Positions 11,578 to 23,854 of a DNA stretch of 64,000 bases are shown here, in pieces. The translations under genes and the position numbers were made by a program. Every line of letters begins with the position of its first letter. Within the stretch, counting starts at the first letter, position 1. The notes beneath the pieces were generated by a model, which was given only the letters and a program-made list of their open reading frames with translations, had not been told where the DNA came from and ran no database searches. The DNA is from Acanthococcus lagerstroemiae (Eukaryota; Arthropoda; Insecta; Hemiptera; Eriococcidae), in NCBI GenBank assembly GCA_031841125.1, contig CM063109.1, positions 12,872,321 through 12,936,320 on the forward strand, given 5' to 3'.

Positions 11578-12140
11578 TATATAGCACTCTTTCGAAAATT
11601 TAATCACAAATTTGCTAGTGTCCCATTACGTTTCAATTAAAATTGGGCTCGCAGTGACCAATGGCGGCTCGCTAATTAGTTTGTTGTTCTTGAAATTTAT
11701 GATTTCTTAAATTAGTATCAGATGATCGTCTATATACAGCGAAGTTAAACGAGGGTAATTAATATTCTACATAGTTTTCAACATCCAACCAGCAGTCGCA
11801 ATCTTGTTTGATTTTTGTGAAACAACCGCGATCAGGAAGCGAGTGGATTGTAAAGATCAACTGCCGAGGCGGATGAGATGGAGGAATATTTCGAGAGGAG
11901 CCAGGCTCCAAATTCTGGCAACTTATTTTGAAACGTGGGACTTTTTTGGAACGGGGGGAGGAATTCGACGGAGAATGGAGTCTTCTGAGCGATTAAAGCC
12001 GCTCAAGCCCCTTCAACTCCACCGTTGTTCAGCAACGAGGATAAGAATCTCGAACAAGTTCCCAGTTTGTTAAATCTAATCGCTTTGTCTCCAAATACGC
12101 CTCTTTCCTTTTCTGTCTGAGTTAAATTCGAGATATCAAT
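11578..12140. other. Intergenic sequence, nothing recognised
   Basis: Moderately CpG-containing sequence around 11800-12000 without splice-bounded exons or motifs that could be supported. Confidence 0.25.
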
Positions 12141-12143
12141 CTT

Positions 12144-12672
12144 AGAAATGAGAAGTGCTCGAGCATTATATATTTCACCTAGCTCGTTCAGTTTATGCTC
12201 GAGCATGCTAAGCGAGCTCAAAGAGCACCTTGTAGAAATGGAGTAACACCTCTACTGGCCTTCTGCATCACCGCCCGGTATTTTCTTCAGTATTTTTGAT
12301 ATACATATGTAGTTTCCATCCCTTTATCCCGTTTCCTACTGTCATATGTACTTAGTAATATTCAGGAACTGGAATGCTTTTGCAAATACAAGAACAGAAA
12401 CACGACATGGTAGATAGCCATTCCACTGGCCATGGCCCAAGCACATTATTCTGAAAAGAAGAGTTAAACTTTTACTATGAGAACTCTCAGATAAACTTTT
12501 TTGCATATTTTTTGTTTTTTTCTACTTTTCTAAAATATTTTATCGTTCTTCCTTTGTTTTGCACTGAAAAATTGTTTTGAATTTATGCTTTATCTTGGAA
12601 AATACGCTCAATTTATACTCAATTGCTCGAGCATAAATTTATTCAGCATGCTCGGCCTTCTCATTTCTGGAT
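12144..12672. mobile_element. Possible degenerate TIR element
   Basis: AGAAATGAGAAG followed by CGAGCAT-type words at 12146-12160 reappears inverted at 12655-12670. GCTCGAGCAT words are repeated near both ends. The repeats are imperfect and no target duplication was found, so a decayed MITE of about 530 bp is only one reading. Confidence 0.3.
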
Positions 12673-12929
12673 CTGTTTGCTACCTATCACTGATTTTGCA
12701 GAAAGGAAGTACTTACAATTTTTAATAGGCCGTAGTATTGCAACTGCTGTTGACTGTCGCACTGAAGTGTCTAAGTATTTTCTTTACCACTGAGGTTCAG
12801 ATGCACAGAGAGGGGAGGACAGAGGGGTTGGCCCTCCCAGATAGGGGCGAGCTGGTTAGAAGCAAAGGGCAAATTTCCTCTAGCCTGAGAGGTTAATGGC
12901 CTGTTGGCCGGAAAAGTGACCTGTGCTGT

Positions 12930-13150
12930 CCTCTTTTCTAGTTTTGCTCTCAACCCGAGCCCTGGAATCTGCCCTTTCGAGCATTACTTCAGAGACGTCA
13001 GGAAGGCTGTTAGGGCTGTCTTAGCCCTCTTCTCGTCCTGCCGAAAAACCGGCCTAGGTCGAATGGTAGCGAGTGTGGCTACGTGGGCTCAAACACGGGA
13101 TCTCCGGATTCCGAGACCAGTGCGCTATCCACTCGGCCAACCAGATCCCG
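12930..13150 (-). mobile_element. tRNA-derived SINE, family B (distinct head, shared body)
   Basis: On the minus strand the right end carries a tRNA-like head with an A-box-like GGCCGAGTGGATAGC and a B-box-like GTGTTTGAGCC. After it comes a body containing CTAGGCCGGTTTTTCGGCAG, AGGGCTAAGACAGCC and CAGGGCTCGGGTTGAG. The body is the same block found in the SINEs at 38904 and 51893, but their tRNA heads are different. No flanking duplication is evident. RNA polymerase III-type internal promoter boxes would have driven the original. Confidence 0.7.
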
Positions 13151-13159
13151 TATGATAAG

Positions 13160-13840
13160 TGTTGAAAATTTGAAATCTGTCACTCACTTGCAACTTCTGA
13201 AGTGGTAAATGCCCTAGTAAAAATAGATTTGCCCCCTGACCTTTTTCGCTCCTGCTCCCAGAGCGAAATATTTTCATTTAAAATACTTCAAAAGTAGTTG
13301 GTCAACACGGAAATCCAGTGAATTAGAATAATTCCATGAGCAGCAATTGAGAAATTACTTATTAATTCTTCAAATACTGAGAGTCTGATCTACTCTCCCT
13401 CGTTAATATCAAAAACACGTGGAAGTTTACCCTCCGGAAATTTGGGAAACTGCTGATGACAGATCTGTTACCACAAGATCCAGCGAGGTACAGAGATAAA
13501 TAGTTAGTGGAATTACCCGCAAGGAGTGTTATCGGTCTGATAGCCAGGCAAAGAAAGACCTGGTTGGGGAATGGGATGTGCCTCCTCCCTATCATGCATA
13601 ACTGCTATTATTCGTGTTCTCGGCAAAATTAGTGGTTATTTGACGAAATTATGCGAGTGGAAAACTGTTTTGTTCGCAAATTCAAGGGTAGTAATTTGAC
13701 AAAATGGGGATTTGCACACCCCCTCGCCCATCCTCTGTTGACAGGCAGTTATTCTCATAACTTTGCCGTTTTTGTTACTTCCAATTTTCGAGTTTTATAT
13801 CATTTTGAAAGGTTTCTGAAAAGCCGTATCGAATTTTGAA
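13160..13840. other. Intergenic sequence, nothing recognised
   Basis: No repeat boundary, RNA gene or exon supported. It ends where the 'gagtctta' repeat field starts. Confidence 0.25.
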
Positions 13841-15790
13841 CACGTTTGGAAAAGTTTTAAAAAGACTGAGGATCTTGGGAAGTGTTTTGAACAAGTCATG
13901 AAGAGTCTTGCAGAGTCTCAAACGAGTCTGCAATGATCGTATATAAGTTTAAAAAAAGCATAAAAAGTTGTAAAAAATCTTAATCGCACGTGAAGAGTCT
14001 TCCACCGAGTAGCTAAGGGGGGCCCGGGTGGGCTCAGGCCCCCATAACATTTTTTGCCCCACGCTCGGGCAAACGTGTAGAACAAGTTGTTGTGGAATTG
14101 ATACTCCCCATATGTATATACATTATACACACAGACATAAATACGCAACCCGCCGCTATACTTTCATACCTAACTGTGCTGAATGTGCCCAGTGGCGTAG
14201 CCAGGATTTTCCCAAGGGGGGGGGCGAAGTAAGATTTTCAAGGGAGAAAAAGTCGAAAATTGAGTTTTAAAATTTGCCGGTATTAGAAGACTATTTTATG
14301 AAAAATGAAGGTAAAATTACTGCTCGAACAAACATTTTTCGGAAAAACGTGTTTTAAATGCGAAAATTTGCTCATTTTTGCATATTTTACATTCAATTTC
14401 AGGTGCCTTGGGGGAGGCATTCGCCCCTTTCGCCTCCCCCCTTGGCTACGCCACTGAATGTGCGGTAAAATTGACGACCATGCAAATTCATTAAAGCTCT
14501 ATAAAAGTGTTTTTTTAACATTAAAAAATCTGACCTCGTCTTGTGCCCCTACCCGTACTTTAATTCTAGCTATACGGCTGAGAGTCTTAATAGAGTCAGG
14601 AAGAGTCAGGCAGATTCTTAAACGAGTTTAGAACTGTCTTGCCGAATCTTAAACAATGTTTAGAATAGCCTCGAACAGCCTTAATCAAGTCTGAGACAGC
14701 TTGAACGGTCAGCATATTTTAAATAGGAATGACAGAAAGTCTTAAGCAAGTCCCGGAAAATCTTCAGAAGCTCACTCTAAAATTGAACTGTTAGCAAGTC
14801 TTAAACAGGAACTTCACAGAATTCTAAAGAAGTCTGGAAGAGTTCTCTCTTGAACAGTTTTAGCAATTTTAAGCAAGGTTGATAATCCTAAGTAGTTTTA
14901 AATAAGTATGAAAGAAGCAGAGTTGTAAACAGTAGCGTACATAGAAAGTTCCTGGGGGAAGAGGGGTAAAAATATTGTAGCTAGAATAAGGACGTATCTA
15001 CGAAGTTTCGTTTTAAATTTGATTTGACTAGCAAAAAAACAGTTGGGATCAAAATTTTGACCATTGTTGACTTTGAAGAATAAAATGAACTGACAATAAA
15101 ATTTTATCTTTATTTTTGGCTTGGGGGTGATATAGTCTGACCCCGTACCCCTATGTATGCCGCTGATTTTAAGGAAGCGTGGAAAAGTCCTAAAGAGTCT
15201 TGAAGTTTCGAACAATTTTTTTGAGTTTTAAACGAGCTCGCAAAATCCTCAAAGAGCATTAGTCAAGTCTGAGGAAGTCTTGTAAACGACTCACACGAGC
15301 CTTACATAGAAGCTCTACAGAGTTATAAACAAATCTGGGAGAACTCTAGAGAGAGTCTTAAATGAGCATCAATGAATCGTAGAATAGCTATAGTCTTACG
15401 TAGTTTTAAAAAATGAAATACAGAGCCTTAGATAGGTCTGAGAGTGTCCTAGAAAGAGTATTAAATGCAGCGGAGTAGTTATACCATTTCTTTGTTTTTT
15501 AGGGGGAGCTTTCGATTTTCAAATAACATTTTTATGGGTCATATCTCAGTTTAATACATAGGGGAAAAATTAAATTGAGGGGAGGGGGTAAATCCCATGA
15601 CCTGAAGAATTGTAGCTACTGTCTTTACGACGTTTCAAATGAAAGAATTGCAGAGTCTTCAGTAAGTCTGGGAGAGTGTGTTAAGATCTTATAAAAGTCT
15701 TAAATAAGAATGGAAAAGTTGGGGAAAAAATGTTTATGGGTTGAAGAGTTTTGATGAAGTCTAAAAGTCATAGTTGTAAATCAGTTTCGC
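13840..15790. repeat. Degenerate 'GAGTCTTAAA' short-period repeat field
   Basis: Words such as GAGTCTTAAACGAGTC, AAGAGTCTT, AAGTCTTAAA and GAACAGCCTTAA recur every 20-35 bases over nearly 2 kb with heavy drift. It is non-coding and looks like an old minisatellite. A hAT MITE is inserted at 14190. A second short C/G-rich insertion-like patch lies around 14935-15170. Confidence 0.6.
14190..14456. mobile_element. 267-bp hAT MITE with 8-bp target duplication
   Basis: The ends are CAGTGGCGTAGCCA inverted, with G-rich subterminal runs on both sides. The 8-bp flanks are AATGTGCC (14182-14189) and AATGTGCG (14457-14464), matching at 7 of 8 positions. CAGTGGCGTAGCC is a widely seen hAT terminus, and the 8-bp duplication agrees. 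There is no coding capacity. Confidence 0.9.
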
Positions 15791-18700
15791 ACATTGCTAG
15801 AGGATCAACTTTGGGAGAGCAATAAGTAGCCTTCTATAACACTACGCAACAATTTGAGATTTTTCTTTAAATAATGACACGAGAATATTCGATTATGTAT
15901 TTTTAACGAGGAATTTAATGCCGATATTAATTTTTTGATTATATTTCATTTTTCCCCCCAAGCTTCCATCTTAAATGCAAATTTTAGTATTATCAAGATG
16001 ATACCACTGATCGAACAACTATGTGCGTTCAGTATAGTTATCCGTATCAGTGTAGCTATTCCTGGACGACAAAAAGGGATAAAAAGTGAAAATCTTAGTA
16101 AAATTTCAATTTTAAATATGGAAAACGAGACGTTCTCTCGAGTAAAATGGTTAACGCCATCGTATTCAGCAGTCAGAATACAGCTACTCGTAAAATCGTA
16201 TAATCTTATCCCATTGTGTTTTAGGCTGTTGGGTAGTGTAATAATTATCAAACCGGATGGTTAAATCTAGCAGTTGTATTCTGAAGGCTAAAATTTACAT
16301 AGATATTATCTCATACAGAGGGAATTCGATTTTCTGTTTTTCTTTCTTCTTTTGTTTTGTTTCTACTGTGCCTTAGCTTTTAGTTGTTTTTAAAGGAAAA
16401 GTTGTGTTAATTTTACCTTCATTTTTATTTGTACGAGGGTATTAATTGCCCTCCTCACGGTCGCACATGTATGTGTACAGTAGAGGGTACTAAGATTTGT
16501 TTTATTTTCTCCCATTTTTTTGCTGGAGGAATAACTTTGATTTGATTTATGACTTTTTTTTCTGATGAAAGGGAACACAGAGAAAGCAGAGGAAAGATAC
16601 TCATAGAAGAAAGCAAGAATCTAACGCCATCAGGTATCCAACTTCAAAACAGAGAGTATTCGCATATTTTCATAAATCCAACAGTAAAGAACGACGAAAT
16701 ATTGTTCTAGTAGAAGCTCGCATCGCGTGGAAAATGTTTGAAGCAAAACAAAACGTGTCATACTAAAGAGTGTTATTGTCCGATTTTCTGTGCAATGCTC
16801 TGCATGTCTTTAATGACTCTAATGTCTAATCTATAATGGGTGACTGCGATATTTTGAAGTACCGATCGCCATTTGGACGAAAATTTATCGTTATCTTCCT
16901 AATTTGACGACAGCAAAAATCAACAAATTAGCGTATCCTACGTCACTTTTTTGTTTTAGGTATCACTTTCTTTGGAGTTCCATTTACATTGATCTTACTG
17001 AGAGAAAAATATAGGACCGAGTACTGAATGTTGGGGGATAAAGTAGCACGATGGATCTGAGGATCTCATCCACTACATTATATTCAGTGGTGGCGATTTT
17101 GAAAGGGAGTTAGGGGAACGAGAAAAATGATAATTGAACGCCATCTCTATAGTTATTACCCTCGAAACATTGAAGTGGACAGAAATATGGACATTCGTTT
17201 TCTTTTTTCTACAAATTTATTGGTATTGTAAGAATAGCGACATATGGAACCATAACTAGAAATAAATTATTTAAATAAAATATTATCTCGTGGAATAATA
17301 GAAATTATAAGAGAGTTTGAGTAAGACGTGTTTACATGAATGTACCTACGTATAAAATATTGACTCGACACTGGCTAATGATGTCAATGAGAAAATTAAT
17401 ATTTTATGTGGATGAGTAGGATAGAGGTAACTCAAAAGACGCTCAGAGGGGAAGAGAGAGTCGAATCAAGTTGAGCACATGAAAAGAATAAAAGTTGCCA
17501 CGTGTCAAAAGTAGTTGAGTGGTCATACATGCCTACTTTTTTTCAACCTCTGGGTTAATATGAATTCTTTGTAAACGGTCTATTTCACAAAAATGTCTAG
17601 TAGATGTCAAATAATGATATGGAAAAAGTCTACTAAACTAGTCTCTTTTTTCCCCGTGGACATTTTGTGGTACATTCATATGAATGTGTTTCGCGGGTAA
17701 ATATGAAACATTTGTACGTAATAGTAGGTGAAATAAGTATAATTTAAAGTAATAATTTTGAAGGATTGAACTATTAAAAAATTGAAAATATTGATAGGAA
17801 GAGAAAAGGATTCAAAGTATCAGCTGTCCTCACCCAATTTCAGCTACAAAAAACTTTTTTTTTCTCTATTTCTTTGATGAAAAAACGTTGGAGGATGTTT
17901 TACTCCCCCCTTCCCGTTCTCCTGGGAAAAGCACAGTTCGCTACTGCTGATTATAGATTATTTTCCAATTGATCTCTAATTTGGCTGACATCAATCCGGG
18001 TAGTCAACAAGCTAGAATATAATGGGGCTGATTATCAAGATTAATCTGAGTCAAAATTTCAAATCAATTATTCAAACATATCTAAATTATTCTAAATTCT
18101 TGTTACTTTGTGTACTCCTGTCCCTAGTTGGAACTATTTGTCATAAAAGCGATTCTAGTGAATTCATTTTGCGATTGTGGGCTCGCCTATTTTTCAATAA
18201 TAATTGATTCGTATCACTGTTGAGGTCGGACACCTAGTTTTAATTATAGACACTTTTAATCTAAATTTCATGAAACTCGATTATGAAAGGCAGTTCTCTT
18301 TGGCTTGTATTCTAATGAGACCTGTTGATAGTCACCTGTTTCTATCACAATGTATTTCAAGGAATGTGCTGTGTGTACTAATTCACACCTCTATATGAAT
18401 TCTGCCTGTATTTTATCTACGTCATAGGTATACATGCGTTTTTATTTTCTTTTCTTCCATGGTGGGAGTGGTAACGAAGGCAAAAATATTTGTATTTGCA
18501 ACGTCGCCTCACATGACTGGTATTTGCGTAATGTTGTTTTATTTAGAGATTCACACACACACACACACACGTACCATTGATTTACTGTGACCTGCCCAAC
18601 TCCGAAATTTACGATTTCGGCTCGTTGAGTGTTTCATTGGGAACGAAAGGTCACTGGCTCGAGGGCAGTATTGTACCTATTTCAGATAAAGTATTGGATC

Positions 18701-18945
18701 GTCACAGGGGGCAACAAATTTGCTGTCTTGTTAACCTTTCATTTGGCACTATAAACTGCAGTTAACGTTTACTTTGAAAATTCATCAAAAATGATGTTAT
18801 CAAGAGTGAGGCTTAGACTATTTTATGCCCATTTAGACCATTTTAACGAGAATGAAGATGTGTAACTTAATTTAACGGTTGGACGTGAAGCTATCCCTCC
18901 AGCATACACTAGTAATCGGATTTTTTTTCTATGCTAGGGGAAAGT
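15791..18945. other. 3-kb stretch without recognisable genes
   Basis: AT-rich sequence. Open frames at 15935-16264 (plus) and 15946-16251 (minus) mirror each other and carry no motif. A (CA)n microsatellite of about 10 units lies at 18550-18570. Nothing else could be supported. Confidence 0.35.
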
Positions 18946-21339
18946 GCCGATGAAAAAATTCAAAAGTTTAGGAGACGTTTAGGAGATTTCTCAAAATCTC
19001 AAAAAGTAGATTTGAGGAGGGATTGCATCCATTTAATTTGCTGGAAAAATTGGGCGATTTCGAAGTAATTCAGGAGAAAATATTATAAGTAATTTCAAGA
19101 ATTTTAGGAAAATTAAAAGTATGAAACTTTAGAAGTTTGACGTTTAGGAGATTACTGAAAATTTTAGTTGGTCTTCTGAAATCTCCGGCGAGTTTAAATT
19201 CTTTTTAATTTACAGGAAAATTCAAGCAGTTTTGTAGAAATTTACGCGAAAATTTTAAAAATTGAGGAAAAATTGGTTTAATGATCGTGAGAAGTTTGAA
19301 TAAAAGTTTTTCAGGAGCATGTCAAACGTTTAGGACACGTTTGGAAAATGACTCATAATTTTAGGAGAATCTGCATTCAAATACCTCAAATTTTTTTGGA
19401 AAATGTTTTAGAAATTTAGGAAAAACAATTTTAAAAATTCGGAAGAAATTAGTTTAAAATTGTCGTAAAATCAAGAAAAGAATGTTGAGTAGAAGATTTT
19501 ATTGAGATTTAAGAGTTCATGTGACATCAGAATAGTACTTGAAATTTCAAGAGGTTTTCGTAAATTTTAAGAGAGCTTGCATTCGCAAATTATTATCTAC
19601 TTTCTGGAAAATTTGTGCGATTTCTTAGGAATTCAGGAGAAAATATTGGAAGTATTTTCAAGAATTGAAGGGAAATTGATTTAAAATCATAGGAGAAAGC
19701 AGGAGAAAAGGTTTTCAGGAGGTCATATGAAAATTCAGAAAAGTTCTGAAAACATTTAGGAGATTGCTCAAAATTATAGCAGGTCTTCTGAAATTTCAGA
19801 TGAGTGTAAATTCTTTTTAATTTGCAGAAAAATTTAGGTAAAGATTTTTGAAAATTGGGGAGAAATTGATTCAATAATCATAGAAGTCAAAATGAAAGTT
19901 TTTTAGGAAAATTTGTAAAAAAATTGAAAGCTTAGGAAGCATTTGGAAAATTTCTTAACATTTTTGGAGGGCCTCTAAAATTTTAGGAGATTTTGCATTA
20001 AAAAATCTTCTATTTTCTGAAAAACTAGGGAAATTTTTTATAAATTTAGGAAAAACAGTTTCAAAAATTCGGGACAAATTGATTTAAAATTTTGTAAGAA
20101 AGCCAAGAACAAATGTTTTGTTGGAAATTTTGTTGAAATTCATTGGTATAAGAGATATCAGAAGAGTGCTTGAAATTTCAGGAGATTTTCGTGAATTTTA
20201 GAAGAGTTTGCATTCAGATTATTTAATTTACTGGAAAATTCAGACGACTTCTTAGGAATTCAGGAGAAAATATTGCACGTACTTTCAAGAATTTAAGGGA
20301 TATTGATTTAAAATTATAAGAAAAATCAGGAGAAAAGGCTTTTGGGAACTTGTATGAATTATCAGTAGGGTCTTAGAAATTGCAGCTGAGTTTATGTTCA
20401 AAATTTTTTTAATTTTCAGGAAAATCTGAGAAATTTTGTAGAAATTCAGGCGAAAATTTCGTGAATTATTTCGAGAATTCAAAAGATATCGATTGAAAAT
20501 CGTCAAAAATTAATAGAAACTTTTTTCTCTCTTTTTAGTAGATCTCGTAAAAAACTGATAGCTGTCCGAGACATTTCAAAAATTAGTCACAGTTTTAGAT
20601 ATTTTGAAATTTTAGTAGAATTTTATTGTCAAAAATATTCAGTTTGCTGGAAAATTACGGAAATTTCTTAGACATTTAGGAGACCCAATTTTAAAAATTC
20701 GGGAGAAATTGGTTTAAAATTGTAAGAAAACGAAAAAGGAATGTTTTGTAGGAGATTTTTTGAAATTCAAAATTGTAAAAGATTTGAGAAGCGGGCTTAA
20801 AATTTCAGATTTTCCTAAACTTTCATTCAATCTAGAAAAGTTGCGTCCGCAAATTATTTGCTTGCTGGAAAATTCATGCGATTTTTCAAGAATTCAGGAG
20901 AAAATATTGGAAGTAATTCTAAGAATTGAAGGGAAATTAATTTAAAATCATAAGAAAAATTTAGAGAAAAGGTTTTCAGAAGGTTGTATAGAAGTTTAAA
21001 AAATCTGAAAATATTTAGAAAATTGCACAAAATTTTAGCGGGTCTTCTGAAATTTTAAGTGAGTTTGCATTCATTTTAGTAGGCAAAAATTTCGACAATT
21101 GAGGAGAAATTGGTTTAATAATTATAGAAGTCAGAATGAAAGTTTTTCAGGAAAATTTGTAAAAAGTTGAGAGCTGAGACGGCATTTAGGAAATTAATCA
21201 AAATTTTAGGAGGACTTCATCTGAAATTGTAGGAGAATTTGCATTCAAAAATCTTCAATTTGCTGGAAAATTAGGGACATTTCTTAGAGATTTAGGAAAA
21301 ATTACTTCAGAAATTCAGGAGAAATTAGTTTAAAATTAA

Positions 21340-21784
21340 GACTCCATTCACGAAGTGCCCTTAGTCCAAAACTACCAAGTTCAGTTTTTTGGCGCTATCT
21401 GGTGAATAAGGTCATTACGCATCTCCCAGATGTTACTGATTTTTTTTTTTCGTACGTGGAACAGGATGAATCTCGAATTCATGTACGTTCTCAGGAGAGC
21501 TGATAAGAATGAAATCGCACTTTTTATGTTTACCAAGCTAGATACTGTAGATCCAAATGCATTATCCGGACCAGAAAACGAAAAATTTTCAATGGGACTG
21601 TTTTGAAACGACAAAATAGAATTTACACAGAGAGCTCACGTGTCTTTATAATCACAGACTGCCTACAGCTCGAAAACTACCAGGCAACAGTTCTCAAACT
21701 TTGATCTCACATAAAGAATGAGAGGGCTTTTTCGATTTCCCAAACTTTGCTATTTTGGACTAAGGGCACTTTGTGAATCAGGTC
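21340..21784. mobile_element. 445-bp MITE inside the satellite-like array
   Basis: Inverted ends read GACTCCATTCACGAAGTGCC and, from the right, GACCTGATTCACAAAGTGCC, both followed by CTTAGTCCAAAA. Comparison with uninterrupted array units shows that array sequence resumes directly on each side (TTTAAAATT before, GTAAGAAAATCAG after), which defines the insertion. Target duplication and superfamily are unclear. Confidence 0.75.
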
Positions 21785-22227
21785 TTCAGCTGTAAGAAAA
21801 TCAGAAAACGTTCTGTACATATTTTGTTGAAATTTAAAAGTTTAGAAGACATCAGAAGAATGCTGAAAATTTCAGCAGATTTCCGTAAATTTTAGGAGAG
21901 TTTGCTTTCGCAAATTATTTTCTTGCTGGAAAATGCTGCGTGCAATTCCATAGGAATTCAGGAGAAAATATTGGAAGTAATTTCAAAAATTTCAGGAAAA
22001 TTCATTTAAAACCATTAAAAAAATCAAGAGAAAAGGTTTTCGGAGATTGTACAAAAATTTAGAAGTTTCTGTAGAGACAATTAGGAGATTTACTCAAAAT
22101 GCCAGTAGGTCCTTGGAAATTTCAGATGAGTTTACATTCAACATTTTTTTAATTTCCAAGAAAATCCGGAAAATTTTGTAGAAATTCAGGAAAAAATTTC
22201 GAAAGTTATTATTTAAAGAAACTTCTT

Positions 22228-22400
22228 TTTCCTTTTTTTTTTTTTAACGAGACACGTAACGCCTGTAGGCCATGATCTCGGTATCTACATCTTATATTTG
22301 TTAAATTAGTTATAAAATTAGTCTAGATAAGGTGTGAGAGATTGTTGCGATTTATGAGGGTAATCAGATGTTGTAGTAGATCTCATAAAAATTTAGCACT
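22228..22400 (-). repeat. LINE 3'-end fragment (copy B), minus strand
   Basis: Same terminal block as 3283-3530: a T-run on the plus strand, then AACGAGACAC, TGTAGGCCATGATCTCGGTA and further on GTGTGAGAGATTGTTG. It interrupts the array. It is a second copy of the same LINE 3' family inserted in the same orientation. Confidence 0.5.
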
Positions 22401-22408
22401 GTGTACAT

Positions 22409-22600
22409 CAGGCGCGGATCCAAACGACCATTTTGAGAAAAGAAATGGTAGAAAGAAAAGCGCATGTTTCTGCTTGCCCTCTCCCCCACAGATTTTCTCC
22501 TTTCTCCACGGAAATTTCCTCCTTTTCCCACAGTTTTTTTTTTGGGGGGGGGGGAATTTTTTCCATTTCCCTTGTGACCGTGCTTGGTACATTAAAAATA
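22409..22600. mobile_element. hAT-like terminus (CAGGCGCGGATCCA) with G-run, partial
   Basis: CAGGCGCGGATCCA at 22409 is a typical hAT-type end, and a long T/G run follows at about 22532-22554. The opposite end could not be located, so boundaries are approximate. Confidence 0.35.
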
Positions 22601-22967
22601 TTAGTCAAAATTTTAGGGGAATCTGCAGTCAAAAATCTTCCGTTGACTGAAAAATTTGGGATTTCTTTTAGAAAGTTTGGAGAAATTATTTCAAAAATTT
22701 GGTTCAAAATTGTAAGAAACCAAGAAAAAATCTGTTTCAGAAGATTTTGCGTAAATTTGGAAGCTTAGAAAACATTTGGAAGATTGTATAAAATTTCAGG
22801 TCTCCGTAAATTTTAGAAGAATTTCCATTTGCAAAACATTTGTTTTTAGAAATTCAAGAGATGTAATTTCAAAAATTCAGGAGACATTGGTTTGAAAACT
22901 TGAAAAATTAGGAAGAAAAGTTTTCCAAAATGATTTATGAAAATTAAGACTTTACAAGACACGTGAT

Positions 22968-23840
22968 CAGAGTTGGGCAGAATAATATTCGAATACTGAA
23001 TAATGAGTAACGCAACCTTTATTCATTATTCATGAATAATGAATAATTTATTCGTTATTCGTAAGCCCATGAATAACGAATAGCTTATTCGTTAGTCGTA
23101 AGTATGAATAACGAAAAGTCATTCATTATTCAGTAATCAGTACCTATTCAATAACATCAATCACGCGAATAATGAAATCAGACTCGTAGCCAAAGAGGGG
23201 CCAGGGGGCGCTGCCCTCCCCTGGTGCATTTATTTGCCCTCCCCCTCCGAGAAAATCGGAAAACTTTATTTACTTTCTAATCACTCCAGTAAGATTAGGG
23301 AGAAACAATATTTCACCACCAAAAAATATCTTTACCCCCAAAAAAATCCAAAAAGTATATATTTTTACACCCCCTCCCTCCCAATAAAAATATTTTGACC
23401 CCTCGCCCAAAAAAATATTTTTACCCCCCTTCCCAATAAAAAAATATTTCCCCCGAAAAAAAAATATTTCCTCCAAGAAAAAATTCACCCCCACCCCAAC
23501 GAATATTTTTACCCTACCCCACGCACACAAGATCCCCTCCCCAATATTTTTACATAATACTCTAATATTGGCGATTTTTAAAAAAATACTTCAATTTTTG
23601 ACTTTTTCCCCCTTGAAAATCTTATTTTGCCCCCCGGCCCCTTTGGAAAATCCGGGCTACGCCACTGATCCTCGTTAAATTTTTTGTTTTGTTACTGCGT
23701 CCGCAATGAATAACAAATAACGATGATTGATGAATAATTTTACGTGTTTACGAATAATGAATAAGGAATAATGAATAACGAATAATGATTCATTCTATCA
23801 AGTGCAGAGTTGGGCATTATTCGAATAATGCCCAACTCTG
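22968..23840. mobile_element. 873-bp hAT element with 8-bp target duplication, itself carrying a nested insertion
   Basis: Both ends read CAGAGTTGGGCA inverted, followed by ATTCGAATA-rich subterminal repeats (ATTCATTATT, GAATAATGAATAA). The flanks are CACGTGAT (22960-22967) and CACTTGAT (23841-23848), 7 of 8 identical. No transposase is present. The middle (about 23187-23667) is a different hAT-type insertion. The right junction is part of a 64-bp perfect palindrome. Confidence 0.85.
23187..23667. mobile_element. hAT-like MITE (CAGTGGCGTAGCC family), nested
   Basis: The right end reads, in inverse, CAGTGGCGTAGCCCGGATTT; the left end, CAGACTCGTAGCCAAAG, is a diverged version. The inside is a repeated C-rich phrase (AAAAATATTTTTACCCCC-like). 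It is related in its ends to the element at 14190. No matching 8-bp flanks remain. Confidence 0.6.
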
Positions 23841-23854
23841 CACTTGATAGAATG
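23791..23854. repeat. 64-bp perfect palindrome at a hAT junction
   Basis: The sequence reads identically on both strands, from CATTCTATCAAGTG through CAGAGTTGGGCATTATTCG to its mirror. It spans the right end of the hAT element and 14 bp of flanking array DNA, so element-end symmetry alone does not explain it. Confidence 0.9.

Noticed and set aside
13070..13148. A functional tRNA gene on the minus strand
   Set aside because: The tRNA-like part continues into the SINE body shared with other loci, and the acceptor stem does not pair.
15935..16264. Overlapping 109- and 101-codon frames on opposite strands
   Set aside because: Mirror-image frames without motifs, splice context or codon bias.
18550..18570. 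(CA)n run as a regulatory element
   Set aside because: Simple microsatellite; nothing ties it to regulation.
22342..22768. Four overlapping frames around the G-run
   Set aside because: They lie on both strands across a homopolymer in transposon debris; no coding evidence.
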